Assembly (NCBI GenBank): GCA_030431715.1
Contig: JAUIIO010000012.1
Coordinates: 1-64,000, forward strand
Source of the DNA: a bacterium
GTDB lineage: Bacteria > Bdellovibrionota_C > UBA2361 > RFPC01
Length of the DNA: 64,000 nucleotides
Reading direction: 5' to 3'
Below the pieces are notes generated by a model, which was given only the letters and a program-made list of their open reading frames with translations, was not told the origin of the DNA and did no database searches. Positions 30,084 to 38,206 of this stretch are shown here, piece by piece. Every line of letters starts with the position of its first letter. Position 1 is the stretch's first letter. A program made the translations under genes and the position numbers.

Positions 30084-30974
30084 TCAAGAAGAGCTACCTT
30101 CGGCAGCAAGTAAGGTGCTGATAATACGCTTAAAATTACCTTTCTTAAGAGAGTCGGACAGTCCCGCCTTGTTCAGAATCTCAAGATTGTTCGTGAAGGC
30201 GACAGTCGCCAGCGTCTTGCCCCAGCGCTTAGCAAAAACAGTTTGGTAGTGCTGCTCGCGTTTTCGTTTATCGTCGGCTGATTCAACGGCGCCAGTTGAG
30301 CGCTGGTTAAAGTGAAGTACGAATGAATTCTGTGCGTAGCAAAGAGGAAAACCTTCAAGATGAGCGCGCATGCAGTAGTCAGTATCTTCCCCACCCCCAA
30401 TTCCATATGCTTCACTTAAGGGGCCGAGTTTTGAGTAGACAATGTAAGGAATTTTAACGCAAAAAAAACCGAGTATCATTGTAAGTAAATATTTTTGTTC
30501 GCGGCTGTTTAGTGCTCTAGCAAGCTTGTCAAATTCTTCTTTGTGTTGCTCGTATGTTTCAAGCGGTAATATGTTCTTCCAGAGTACGTTTTCTGTGCGA
30601 TGTTGTTCTTGCTGGTTTCCAAGCGGGCTCATAATCTGAGCTGAGTCGATCAGAAGTGGGGAAAGCCAGTTGGGAGTGAAGATGATGTCGTTATTAAGAA
30701 AGTAGAGGTCAGCTTCACTTTCAGCTGCTGTCTCCATTGTCTGATTTAGATTTTGGGCAAAGCTTAAAGGAGATGAGTTTCTAACGAGTTCAATCTTCGG
30801 GAATTGTTGCCAGATATCTCTTCTGTAAGCGAGATCATTATCGATCAGCGTGAATCTATCCTCGGCTCGAAGAGGCGTGTTCTGGAAAAACGTAAGGAGT
30901 GCATAGTCGGTATAGCGGGAAGAGTGTTCTGTTGTGACCATCCCGAAGTGTCGTGGGCGTACGCTTCTGTTCAT
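30084..30974 (-). CDS. GT2-type glycosyltransferase, shorter paralogue of the 12062-13426 product
   Basis: This encodes 296 residues that align along their length with the first ~290 residues of the other paralogue: GMVTTEHSSRYTDYALLTFF, YFLNNDIIFTPNW, FFCVKIP, EAYGIGGGEDTDYCMRAHLEG and LHFNQRSTGA. Like that protein it should have a GT-A fold with LNNDI as metal site. It lacks the extra C-terminal domain of the longer copy. Its ATG overlaps the upstream gene's stop (ATGA at 30971-30974), so it is translationally coupled to the GT4 gene. The donor and acceptor are unknown. Confidence 0.8.
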   Translation of the reverse strand: MNRSVRPRHFGMVTTEHSSRYTDYALLTFFQNTPLRAEDRFTLIDNDLAYRRDIWQQFPKIELVRNSSPLSFAQNLNQTMETAAESEADLYFLNNDIIFTPNWLSPLLIDSAQIMSPLGNQQEQHRTENVLWKNILPLETYEQHKEEFDKLARALNSREQKYLLTMILGFFCVKIPYIVYSKLGPLSEAYGIGGGEDTDYCMRAHLEGFPLCYAQNSFVLHFNQRSTGAVESADDKRKREQHYQTVFAKRWGKTLATVAFTNNLEILNKAGLSDSLKKGNFKRIISTLLAAEGSSS

Positions 30975-32092
30975 GATTCGTAGAGCTCCAGAATCTGTTC
31001 GGTCATCTGTGCGGCTGTGTGTGGTGATGGAAAGCGGTAGTTTTGCCAGCTATTGTCTTTCGTGTGCCAGAGAAGAGTTTTTGTGAGGTCGTCTACATTT
31101 CCGGCCTGAAATTTTATGCCGCTTACGCCGTGTACAACTCGGTCGTCTAAGGCTCCTATTCTTGATACACAGACTGGTTTTTGCGCGGCCCAGAGTTCAG
31201 AGAGAACAATTGAATAGGTTTCTGGAAAGAGTGATGGGATTACACCTATATCAAATGTAGAGAAACATTTCGGCAGGTCTTCGCGCGAATATGGTCCGTG
31301 ATAGGTTACGCCGTCTGCCTCGATCTCTTTCTCACCATCACCGTGGATATGGAGCTCAATATCTGCTTGCTGTTCTAGCGCCTTACCAAATGCCGAGACT
31401 AAAAGCTTCCATCCTTTCTGAGGTATTCTGGCTCCCATGTAGCCAAACCGGAGTTTCTTTGATTTTTTAGTGGCGAGACGCTTCATTGGCTCAATTCCGT
31501 ATGGAATGGTGGTGTATGGAAATGGAAAGATCTGAGTGAGTTGATCCTGAAGAAAACGTGAAGGTAAAATTCGGTGTGAAAAGATCGGGAGTGACTGCCT
31601 AAGCAGATCCCTTCTTGCGGTAAGATACTGTGAGATATCATTACCAAAGACAGATTGCGCGTAATCTGCGCTGCAGAAGTTTGGCACATCGGATCTTCCC
31701 ATCATTGTGAAATGTGGTGTTAGAGCAAAGTAATCGTGAAAGCTAATAAGTTTTTTGACTTGCAGTTGAGCAATCTTAGGTACTACAGAGAGTGGCCAGT
31801 AGAGAAAGTGCATGATATGTACAATTTCTGGCTCTACCTCTTTTAGAATTCGGTCAATGCTCTCTTCGGCCGTCTTGTCTCTTATGGGGGATAGTACAGT
31901 GCGGTCTTTTAGCCCATCAAATGATGAAAGTATCTCACCGTTTAGATGTAAATGAATCTTGTCTCCTTCAGGGTAGGCGACAAAACAGTCGTATCCGGGC
32001 TCAAGATATGAGTTTAGAGTCTTTAAATGCTCTTCGACGCCTCCCCTATTATCATAGGCATGGGTTATATAAAGTACCCGTTTTTTGCTCAT
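30971..32092 (-). CDS. GT4-family glycosyltransferase
   Basis: The 373-residue protein has the standard GT-B, group 1 layout: an N-terminal Rossmann half (RVLYITHAYDNRGGVEEHLKTL), then the linker LRFGYMGARIPQKGWKLLV, then the donor half DIGVIPSLFPETYSIVLSELWAAQKPVCVSRIGALDDRVVHG with the E-x7-E motif. It resembles retaining mannosyl/glucosyl-transferases acting on nucleotide-sugar donors. It heads the leftward group 32092 to 28773 and is divergent from the next GT gene, with 104 bp between starts. Confidence 0.9.
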   Translation of the reverse strand: MSKKRVLYITHAYDNRGGVEEHLKTLNSYLEPGYDCFVAYPEGDKIHLHLNGEILSSFDGLKDRTVLSPIRDKTAEESIDRILKEVEPEIVHIMHFLYWPLSVVPKIAQLQVKKLISFHDYFALTPHFTMMGRSDVPNFCSADYAQSVFGNDISQYLTARRDLLRQSLPIFSHRILPSRFLQDQLTQIFPFPYTTIPYGIEPMKRLATKKSKKLRFGYMGARIPQKGWKLLVSAFGKALEQQADIELHIHGDGEKEIEADGVTYHGPYSREDLPKCFSTFDIGVIPSLFPETYSIVLSELWAAQKPVCVSRIGALDDRVVHGVSGIKFQAGNVDDLTKTLLWHTKDNSWQNYRFPSPHTAAQMTEQILELYES

Positions 32093-32169
32093 AGTGGTTA
32101 CTGTATCCCTATATTTTTAGAATCATCAACATCCAATTTTCTAGCTTTTACAACGACTCTATTGCACCG

Positions 32170-32178
32170 TGTTATAAT
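32170..32178 (+). promoter_or_regulatory. Extended -10 promoter for the rightward GT gene
   Basis: TGTTATAAT at 32170-32178 fits an extended -10 element (TGnTATAAT) exactly. No clear -35 is needed in such promoters, and none is obvious. Transcription would start near 32185, giving a leader of only about 12 bases before the ATG at 32197. Confidence 0.55.
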
Positions 32179-32196
32179 GTGGGATACTGCAATACT

Positions 32197-33264
32197 ATGC
32201 GGATTTTCTTTTTAGCAGATTATTGTATTCCGATTCATGCGATGACTCTCGCTGAGCGACCCCTTGGAGGGACTGAGACAGGTCTTATACATCTCGCTGC
32301 GAACTTACATCGGCGGGGACATGAAGTGAAGGTTTTTACCTCTCATCCTTCCCCTCCGCCCTCTCCTGCTGATAGCCCTCAATATCTACCTTTTTCTGCG
32401 CTGCCGCTCTCTGGCGGATGTGATCTCCTTGTTGCTGTGCAAGATTGCCGAAGTGTTTTTCATGCTACGCACGCTGAAAGAGTTGCTTTTTGGACAGGTG
32501 ATGGTCCTGAGCAACATACCACATTTGGCATAGGCGATAAGCGATTTCAGGAGCGTGTTCATGTCATGCTTACAGTAAGTGAATGGCATAAGAAGGCGCT
32601 CTGCGCTTCCAGTGGTTTCCCAGAAGCTCGTACTGCAATTATACGTAATGGTGTTGAGCTCGCGTCGTTTGCCTCACCTGAAGAGCGTCAGCGACATAGA
32701 ATCATTTTCTCTTCGGCGCCACACCGTGGTCTACAAGTAGCCCTCCCAATCTTTACGAAACTAAGAGAAAAGGTGCCAGAGGCTGAACTTCATATTTTTT
32801 CCGGGTTTGAACTCTATGATAGAGAGACGCCTTTTTCTGGGCCACAGAAAGAAGTGTATAAATCAATTAAGGAGAGATGTTTAAATACGGAGAACTGTTT
32901 CTTGCACGGTAATGTTGTCCAATCTCAATTAGCAAAAGAGTATTTACGTTCGGCAGTATATCTTTATCCAGCAACAGTGCCTGAAACCTCCTGTATTACC
33001 GCTATTGAGGCGAAAGCTGCTGGGTGTCCTGCTGTAGTGTCATCCCTTGGCGCTCTTCCAGAAACCGTTGGTAAAGATGGGATTGTCGTGCCGGGAGAGC
33101 CGGCAATGGATGAGTTTGTGAGTAGAGCTTCAAATGCTCTCTTTGAGCTTATGAGAAATGATACCCTCTGGCAGCAGTATTCTGAACGAGCTTCTAACTC
33201 AGCTCTGTCTGGGTACTCGTGGGATCACGTAACCGACCGATTTGAGCAGATCCTTATGAGATGA
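32197..33264 (+). CDS. GT4-family glycosyltransferase
   Basis: The 355-residue protein starts MRIFFLADYCIP; the frame is open from a GTG at 32179, but the ATG at 32197 fits the family N-terminus. GGTETGLIHLA in the acceptor half, AIIRNGVEL, and the donor-binding segment VYLYPATVPETSCITAIEAKAAGCPAV are typical of GT4. It is soluble, without membrane segments. Its 3' end overlaps by 11 bp the convergent gene at 33254-34108. It probably belongs to the same glycan-assembly set as its neighbours. Confidence 0.85.
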   Translation: MRIFFLADYCIPIHAMTLAERPLGGTETGLIHLAANLHRRGHEVKVFTSHPSPPPSPADSPQYLPFSALPLSGGCDLLVAVQDCRSVFHATHAERVAFWTGDGPEQHTTFGIGDKRFQERVHVMLTVSEWHKKALCASSGFPEARTAIIRNGVELASFASPEERQRHRIIFSSAPHRGLQVALPIFTKLREKVPEAELHIFSGFELYDRETPFSGPQKEVYKSIKERCLNTENCFLHGNVVQSQLAKEYLRSAVYLYPATVPETSCITAIEAKAAGCPAVVSSLGALPETVGKDGIVVPGEPAMDEFVSRASNALFELMRNDTLWQQYSERASNSALSGYSWDHVTDRFEQILMR

Positions 33265-34108
33265 ACCATAGAGGTGGCCGATTGCGCTTAATCTCGTCAA
33301 TTTTCTCTCCTACGTTTCCTCCTGAACCAATATGAACCATATAAGGGTCATCTGTAGCCGGACTCTGGCCACGTCGAAAGTCAGAAAAAGGAAGGACACC
33401 AAGCGTTGGTGAGCAGTTTTTAGAGATATTTATCTTGGTGTCTATAAAATCAGGAGATGAAACATAGCGGAATTCATCCCGCTTTTTATTTTCATTATAA
33501 AAAGCTTGCTCGGATGTCAGGAGCTGCTCTGCTTTTATATTCCACTTTGGAGGATGCTGCACAATTAAGGCATTAAGACTGAGCTGATCGCAAAATTCTG
33601 GATGTGCATGTTGTATGGCTAACCATTCATGAAAAAAATCTGAGAGTGCTGATTCTTTTCTGATAAAATAAAAGCCGGTACAAAGTGAAAACCCCTGAAG
33701 CTTCACAATGCTTTTGGGGAGTCCGAAGGCTTGAGAAAAAATAAGATCATAGGTTTTGGTCTTGTCTGAGTAGAAGATCTCACGACAGTCTTTTCGCCAT
33801 ATGGCATCAACATCTGAGAAAAGAACGTCAAATCGATTTTTATGAAGCTCAAATACAATCTGTGTTTTTAACTGTAACACCTCAGTACGTTCGGTCACCG
33901 GCAAGAGAATTGAGGAAACGTTCGTATCTCTCAGATGCTCAGAAGTCTCAGGATCAAGGGCGACTACAAAGATATTATCTATCCCAACCCTATCGAGCGC
34001 TGCTTTCCAATTTTCATAAAGTGGAAGGAAGGACTTAGTCACAACGGTGGTGATTACCGGGCTATCGTGCCGTAATGACGTAGGAAATTGTATGTTAGAA
34101 AGTGTCAT
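33254..34108 (-). CDS. Nucleotide-diphospho-sugar transferase (PF03407-like, GT77-type)
   Basis: The 284-residue protein has the DxD metal motif within LFSDVDAIW at about residues 95-103, preceded by a 'PVITTVVTKSFLPLYENWKAAL' beta-strand/helix and followed by LCTGFYFIR (the conserved N/C-x-G-x-[FY] region) and EFCDQLSLNAL. This is the arrangement of the Nucleotid_trans family, which in eukaryotes includes plant arabinosyl- and xylosyl-transferases and is common in bacterial glycan clusters. It is soluble and convergent with the preceding GT4 gene. Confidence 0.8.
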   Translation of the reverse strand: MTLSNIQFPTSLRHDSPVITTVVTKSFLPLYENWKAALDRVGIDNIFVVALDPETSEHLRDTNVSSILLPVTERTEVLQLKTQIVFELHKNRFDVLFSDVDAIWRKDCREIFYSDKTKTYDLIFSQAFGLPKSIVKLQGFSLCTGFYFIRKESALSDFFHEWLAIQHAHPEFCDQLSLNALIVQHPPKWNIKAEQLLTSEQAFYNENKKRDEFRYVSSPDFIDTKINISKNCSPTLGVLPFSDFRRGQSPATDDPYMVHIGSGGNVGEKIDEIKRNRPPLWFIS

Positions 34109-34146
34109 GATAGCCGTTCCATAAGCCTCTATCAGGGAGCCTCAAG

Positions 34147-34959
34147 GTGCAATACTTGCATCCTATACACAGTATGAACAGAACAAACATAGCGCTTATT
34201 ACCATTGATGCTCTCCGTTATGATACGGCTATCTCGGCGAGAACGCCCTACATACACGGTCTCATGAAAGAGTATCAAACCGCTGGGTCAACCGGATGGG
34301 TAAAAGTTGGCGCACACGGTACTTATACTCTTCCTGCTCATGTTTCTATGTTTCAGGCAGGTATTCTTCCCTCTATGAATATCCCCCAATACGATGCTCC
34401 CTACAATCGTCAAAGAACAAAACTTTTTCGTGCTCAGCTTTCATGGACAAGAAATAATAAGGCTCTGTATCCTACACCTGAAGCACCAAATATAGTTAAA
34501 GGTTTTGCCAAGCTCGGATATCGGACTCTTGGTATTGGTGGAGTGCACTGGTTTGATACCCGTTACGAGACATCAAAAAATCTGTGGAATCAATATTTTG
34601 ATGAATTCTATTGGGAAGAAGAATATGCAGAAGAAAATCCTGAAGGATTTGAGCGACAGATAGATCGTACGCGGGAGTTGCTAACGCCTTCAGATGCGCG
34701 TCCCTTATTTTACTTCCTTAATGTTTCAACTACTCATTTTCCATATCAAGGGCATGAAAAGAGTGTAGCCGGTCAGATTAAGTGTCTTGAATACATCGAT
34801 AAGCATTTACCTACTTTGATAGAGTTACTCCCCCGCCCCCTCCATCTCATTTTGATGGCCGACCACGGTGAATGTTTTGGCGAAGACGGATTATGGGAGC
34901 ATAGTTGTTATCATCCGATGGTAATGGAGGTTCCGATGGTGAGTCTTGAGCTCTCATAA
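34147..34959 (+). CDS. Short alkaline-phosphatase-superfamily (sulfatase-like) protein
   Basis: This encodes 270 residues. Metal and nucleophile regions are visible: LITIDALRYD near the N-terminus, then GTYTLPAHVSMFQAG (the sulfatase-like nucleophile loop, with Ser/Thr rather than the Cys of true type I sulfatases), VSTTHFPY, and ADHGECFGEDGLWEH (metal-binding D-H and the following His). It may hydrolyse or transfer a phosphate or sulfate ester, perhaps a glycan substituent such as phosphoethanolamine. It is much shorter than usual sulfatases (450-550) and stops right after the catalytic core (MVMEVPMV). GTG 34147 has GGGAG in front; an internal ATG at 34174 is the alternative. No signal peptide is seen, so it may act in the cytoplasm. 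Confidence 0.7.
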   Translation: MQYLHPIHSMNRTNIALITIDALRYDTAISARTPYIHGLMKEYQTAGSTGWVKVGAHGTYTLPAHVSMFQAGILPSMNIPQYDAPYNRQRTKLFRAQLSWTRNNKALYPTPEAPNIVKGFAKLGYRTLGIGGVHWFDTRYETSKNLWNQYFDEFYWEEEYAEENPEGFERQIDRTRELLTPSDARPLFYFLNVSTTHFPYQGHEKSVAGQIKCLEYIDKHLPTLIELLPRPLHLILMADHGECFGEDGLWEHSCYHPMVMEVPMVSLELS

Positions 34960-35083
34960 TCCTCTTTTTCTTAATCTTATTCTTTCTCTTCCTCTTCATC
35001 TTGCACTTGCACAAGAGAGCATTGAAACGCAGAAGTTACCTACAGCTCTGCCGGAGTCGTGCTAGAGTTTGACGATTCTGCAT

Positions 35084-35217
35084 CCCCCCCCTCTGTGGAG
35101 CAAAGCGTCTCTGTGGACTCTGTGTTTAGTAAAGAAAATATGGATTTGGCAATCAAAATGAGCAGCGGTAGGCCATAGAAAATGTAAAACACAGAGCTCA
35201 CAGAGAACACAGAGGGG
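35084..35217. repeat. Family A repeat A2 (inverted relative to A1, A3 and A4)
   Basis: Arms 35084-35129 and 35187-35217 consist of CTCTGTG/CACAGAG units. The core contains GGCCATAGAAAATG, the reverse complement of the CATTTTCTATGGCC-like core of A3 and A4, so this copy is in the opposite orientation. The insert GCAAAGCGTCTCTGTG corresponds to CAGAGACGCTTCGC in A3 and A4, which shows common descent rather than simple repeat slippage. Confidence 0.8.
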
Positions 35218-35275
35218 AATGATATTGAATGAGCTGTAGGTTCACAGGAGGAGGAGATGGAAGAAGAGGATCTCT

Positions 35276-35306
35276 TTTGCGCTTTTTGCGTCTTCTGCGG
35301 TTAATA
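35276..35306. repeat. Family B half-copy B3
   Basis: On the minus strand it reads TATTAACCGCAGAAGACGCA followed by AAAAGCGCAAA, and begins 3 bases after the stop codon of the GT41 gene. No facing arm is present. Confidence 0.7.
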
Positions 35307-35309
35307 CAT

Positions 35310-37103
35310 TCAAACGCCAAGAATCTCAGACATATCTATCGGCCCTGGTTCTTTATCCTTCTTAAGCTCCTCATGGGATTCAGAAAGATACTTGATGGTT
35401 GCTGCGAAGTTTGAGGCAAGGCTTGTATCAAAAAGCTCGGTTTTGTCGAGCTTTAGCCGTGAGATTTTTTTTGTGAGTTTCTCGCGGTATTTTATATCAG
35501 TGATGAGTTTCATCGCTTTTGAAGTGAAGTTTTCTTGGTCGGAGGCTACAAGCTCTTTTAGTCCGAGTGCTTTTAATTGCGCGCCTCCTATTCGGTTATA
35601 CCATTTTGAGCCAGAACGGGTCAGGATTGGCTTCTGGACGCAGAGGGCGTCGATAATGGTGTTACATCCGCCGAAATGAAAGGAATCTAAGACGAGGTCG
35701 CATTCAGATATCTTTCGCAGGTACTCGGGGTACGGAAGGTGAGTGACAATCTCGACCCGTTCATCTCCAAGTATTCTCTGCATGTCTTGTATAAAGGGTA
35801 AGAATCCATTTGAGCGAGTGACCCCTGAACCGGTAAGGAAGCGGTAAACTATATGTTCGTCACAGCTATCAGCGATTTCACGAAGCTGTGCTATCGCTGG
35901 AAAATTACATTTCTGTGAAGACCACATGCAGCAGATACGGGTTATGGCATCATTGCCTTTCATTGGCTCTGGGACTTCTTCTGGAAGCTCTTTATGAATA
36001 ATGCCGAGTCCGGGTAGTAGCACGAGTCTTTCGGAGTAGTTTTCTTTCCAGAGTGATGCGTCTTCTACTGCTTTACCGGAGATATAGTAATCAATTTCAG
36101 CACCAAATGTGCTTACAGAATGGCCAAAGCTTGCCATTTGAATAGGTGCTATTTGCATATTTGATAAAATAAGGCTTTGGTAGCTCATTCCGACATCTGG
36201 AAAATATGCAATGTCAAAGTCGTTCTCTGCTATTCCGCTAAACTCTAAGGGGGCGGTAAGAAATCTTTCGTTTATGTGATGAAATGTAGAATAGTCTTGC
36301 TTTGGCGCAAAAGGGAAAAATGTAAGCTCAAACTCTTCTTTGAGTGACTCAATGTGATGGGCTTGGTTCTTAAAGACAGCATGGGTGTTTTTCCAGCAGC
36401 CACTAAATATAGCTATTTTTCTCGTTTGTTTGCGTTTTGTTTTGTTTTTCGATTTTGGAAGCCTCGTCTGAATCCACGCGTTAATCTTTTCTTTTACCGG
36501 CCTGTCATATTCGGGATCTATATAGGAAGAAGCAAAAGAAATCCTATTAATGTTTCCATAAAACTCAAGTCTCGGGTCGAGGTTCTGAATATGAAAGGTG
36601 TAATGGTCGTAGCACTCGGGGCTTGCAAGGCTACAGTTATAAAGATCAAAGAAATGCCCCCACCAGAGAGAAGTAATTTGTGGATTGATTTCAAAAAATA
36701 CAGAGTGGTTTAGTCTTGTGGCGTTTCTTGCTGAATAAAGCGTTAGAATTTTAGTAAGGTGACTTACTCGGTCATGGGTTGTACGGTCGCGAAGTAGGCC
36801 GAGATGCACGTCCGTAGTTTCAAAATCAGTAAGAGCTAGAATATTACTAATAGTGGCGTTTAGTTTAATGAACTCCTCGCCTACTTTTCTACTAAGCTTT
36901 ACCTCCGGTGAGCAGAAATAGAAAAGAAACTGCTCAACAAAAACATTAAGCTCTGTACGAAGCTTTATGCTCATCTTTGAGTATGAAAAGCCCGAAAGTT
37001 CCGTAAAGGCTTTAAGGAAAATCTGGAGTAGCTCGCCATGCTTCTTATGTACAAAAAGATTTGCTAAGGCGTGAATGTCTGTAGAGGGAAGTTTTTCCTG
37101 CAT
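35310..37103 (-). CDS. GT41 glycosyltransferase (O-GlcNAc transferase/HMW1C-like)
   Basis: This encodes 597 residues. The C-terminal ~350 residues have the GT41 donor half: FGHSVSTFGAEIDYYISG (about residue 330), WSSQKCNF, and DSFHFGGCNTIIDALCVQKPILTRSG followed by GGAQLKALGLKELVA (about 475-520). In O-GlcNAc transferases the corresponding text is 'GxxTxxDALWxGVPVVTxxG...RxxxSLLxALGLPELIA'. There are no TPRs. The N-terminal ~230 residues are helical, and total size matches HMW1C-type enzymes (~620 residues), which glycosylate Asn of large adhesins in the cytoplasm. I infer a protein glycosyltransferase, and the giant flagellin-like protein is the obvious candidate substrate. It overlaps the next upstream gene by one base (TAATG). 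Confidence 0.75.
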   Translation of the reverse strand: MQEKLPSTDIHALANLFVHKKHGELLQIFLKAFTELSGFSYSKMSIKLRTELNVFVEQFLFYFCSPEVKLSRKVGEEFIKLNATISNILALTDFETTDVHLGLLRDRTTHDRVSHLTKILTLYSARNATRLNHSVFFEINPQITSLWWGHFFDLYNCSLASPECYDHYTFHIQNLDPRLEFYGNINRISFASSYIDPEYDRPVKEKINAWIQTRLPKSKNKTKRKQTRKIAIFSGCWKNTHAVFKNQAHHIESLKEEFELTFFPFAPKQDYSTFHHINERFLTAPLEFSGIAENDFDIAYFPDVGMSYQSLILSNMQIAPIQMASFGHSVSTFGAEIDYYISGKAVEDASLWKENYSERLVLLPGLGIIHKELPEEVPEPMKGNDAITRICCMWSSQKCNFPAIAQLREIADSCDEHIVYRFLTGSGVTRSNGFLPFIQDMQRILGDERVEIVTHLPYPEYLRKISECDLVLDSFHFGGCNTIIDALCVQKPILTRSGSKWYNRIGGAQLKALGLKELVASDQENFTSKAMKLITDIKYREKLTKKISRLKLDKTELFDTSLASNFAATIKYLSESHEELKKDKEPGPIDMSEILGV

Positions 37104-38020
37104 TATGATAACGAATAGTTTGAAATAGTTTTACGTTGTGTATTTAGGGAGTCGCTCCAAGGCAAAATATCATATATCTCACCATCAAACGTAAGAGAGA
37201 GAGTCTCTTTTACTTTTAGCTCAGGATCGAGAGAATAAATTGCGGCTGAATCGGCTAATTTTTGGCCATGTCTTGAGGTGCTGCCGCCGACAAAGAACCC
37301 ATCCTCGTGGCAATAGAGCCCACGTAGAAAATGAGTATCAGTTATCTTTGCTCTGGCTAGCTCTCGCAGGCTATTATCTGCAAGAAATGCTGCCTTGTGG
37401 ATAGTGCCGTTTCCGGAAGAGCAGAGGTAGAGCTCCTTTTTATACAGGGTTAACGAGTGAGGCTGACAAAGGTTGCAGAGCATGACTTTGCCTTTTCCTT
37501 TCTCCTTGAAACCTGTGAGATTGAGGATAAGTCCATAACCCCCACTACACCAATCTTCAAAGCTTTGAGCGTCCTTTACCGCTCGCCATGGACGGTAGTC
37601 AAAGCAGCTTGCTAAAATACCGAGTGGAGTTACCACAAAATCATTTAAATGAATTGCGTCTGGCGGCGCTGCTTGCCATGTAGCTAGTGGACTAATGGCT
37701 GAGACCTGCTCGAACTGGTGGTTTAATACTCGTAGGAGTGAGTGTCCTGTATCGACTGCACCAATCAACGTATCGTTAATTGGGTGTATACTGTGCAGGA
37801 GTGGATCTGTAGAGTGCTTCACACGGTGAAGGAGCGGATCTCCTTCGGGAGAAAACTTAATTAGATAATCATCTGAAGCTACAAAGAGGGTTTCTTCGAC
37901 AAGACAGATACCACATGCCTTAAACTGAGTGGATGGTACTGACCAGAATATTTCCTTCGTATCGGTATCATATCCGAGGAGTGAGTATTTAGAATTTACA
38001 CAGGAAATAAGCAGTTTCAT
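37103..38020 (-). CDS. TIGR03032-like beta-propeller protein
   Basis: The 305-residue protein resembles a family of uncharacterised propeller proteins (TIGR03032/DUF4915) that often sit beside TPR-glycosyltransferases. Recognisable segments are AIHLNDFVVTPLGILAS (family 'HLNGL'), CQPHSLTLYKKELYLCSSGNG (family 'PHSPRWHxGxLWxxxSGxG') and FLRGLYCHEDGFFVGGSTSR. No signal peptide is present, so it is probably cytosolic. It is coupled to the GT41 gene by a TAATG overlap, so the two proteins likely work together, for example the propeller recognising the acceptor. Exact function unknown. Confidence 0.7.
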   Translation of the reverse strand: MKLLISCVNSKYSLLGYDTDTKEIFWSVPSTQFKACGICLVEETLFVASDDYLIKFSPEGDPLLHRVKHSTDPLLHSIHPINDTLIGAVDTGHSLLRVLNHQFEQVSAISPLATWQAAPPDAIHLNDFVVTPLGILASCFDYRPWRAVKDAQSFEDWCSGGYGLILNLTGFKEKGKGKVMLCNLCQPHSLTLYKKELYLCSSGNGTIHKAAFLADNSLRELARAKITDTHFLRGLYCHEDGFFVGGSTSRHGQKLADSAAIYSLDPELKVKETLSLTFDGEIYDILPWSDSLNTQRKTISNYSLS

Positions 38021-38065
38021 TACGCTTTTGAATATAGCTTTGATTTCTTTGCTGTTCTACCCATT

Positions 38066-38099
38066 AAATGGCCTCACGGCACGCGCCTCGCAATGACGG
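38066..38099. repeat. REP-like fragment (CGTCATTGCGAGG type)
   Basis: On the minus strand the sequence starts CGTCATTGCGAGGCGCGTGC and ends CGTGAGGCC. The head CGTCATTGCGAGG is familiar from repeated extragenic elements in many bacteria. Only one copy is seen in this window, so the assignment rests on resemblance. Confidence 0.35.
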
Positions 38100-38112
38100 A
38101 TTTAGAGAGTAT

Positions 38113-38155
38113 GGTGCAGGTGCAGGATTAGGATAAAGAGGAGGATTAGGAGGTA
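38113..38155. repeat. Family C half-copy C3
   Basis: A hexamer-periodic purine-rich arm (GCAGGTGCAGGATTAGGATA, then AAGAGGAGGATTAGGAGG) resembles the right arm of C1 and C2. The facing arm is absent. It lies next to the REP-like fragment and the family B half-copy. Confidence 0.5.
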
Positions 38156-38173
38156 GAGTGTGTGGGATGGTCC

Positions 38174-38206
38174 TTCTTTGCGCTCTTTGCGTCCTTTGCG
38201 GTTTTA
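38174..38206. repeat. Family B half-copy B4, containing a stop codon
   Basis: On the minus strand the leftward hydrolase gene ends TAA, and this runs directly into AACCGCAAAGGACGCAAAGA followed by GCGCAAAG. The terminal TAA thus belongs to the repeat itself. This is the closest association of the family with a gene end. Confidence 0.75.

Larger units (their letters stand above)
34960..35309. other. Repeat-rich 350-bp intergenic region
   Basis: I see no gene here. It contains the inverted copy A2 of family A (35084-35217), a purine-rich stretch, and the family B half-copy B3 (35276-35306) next to the stop codon of the leftward GT41 gene. Confidence 0.7.
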
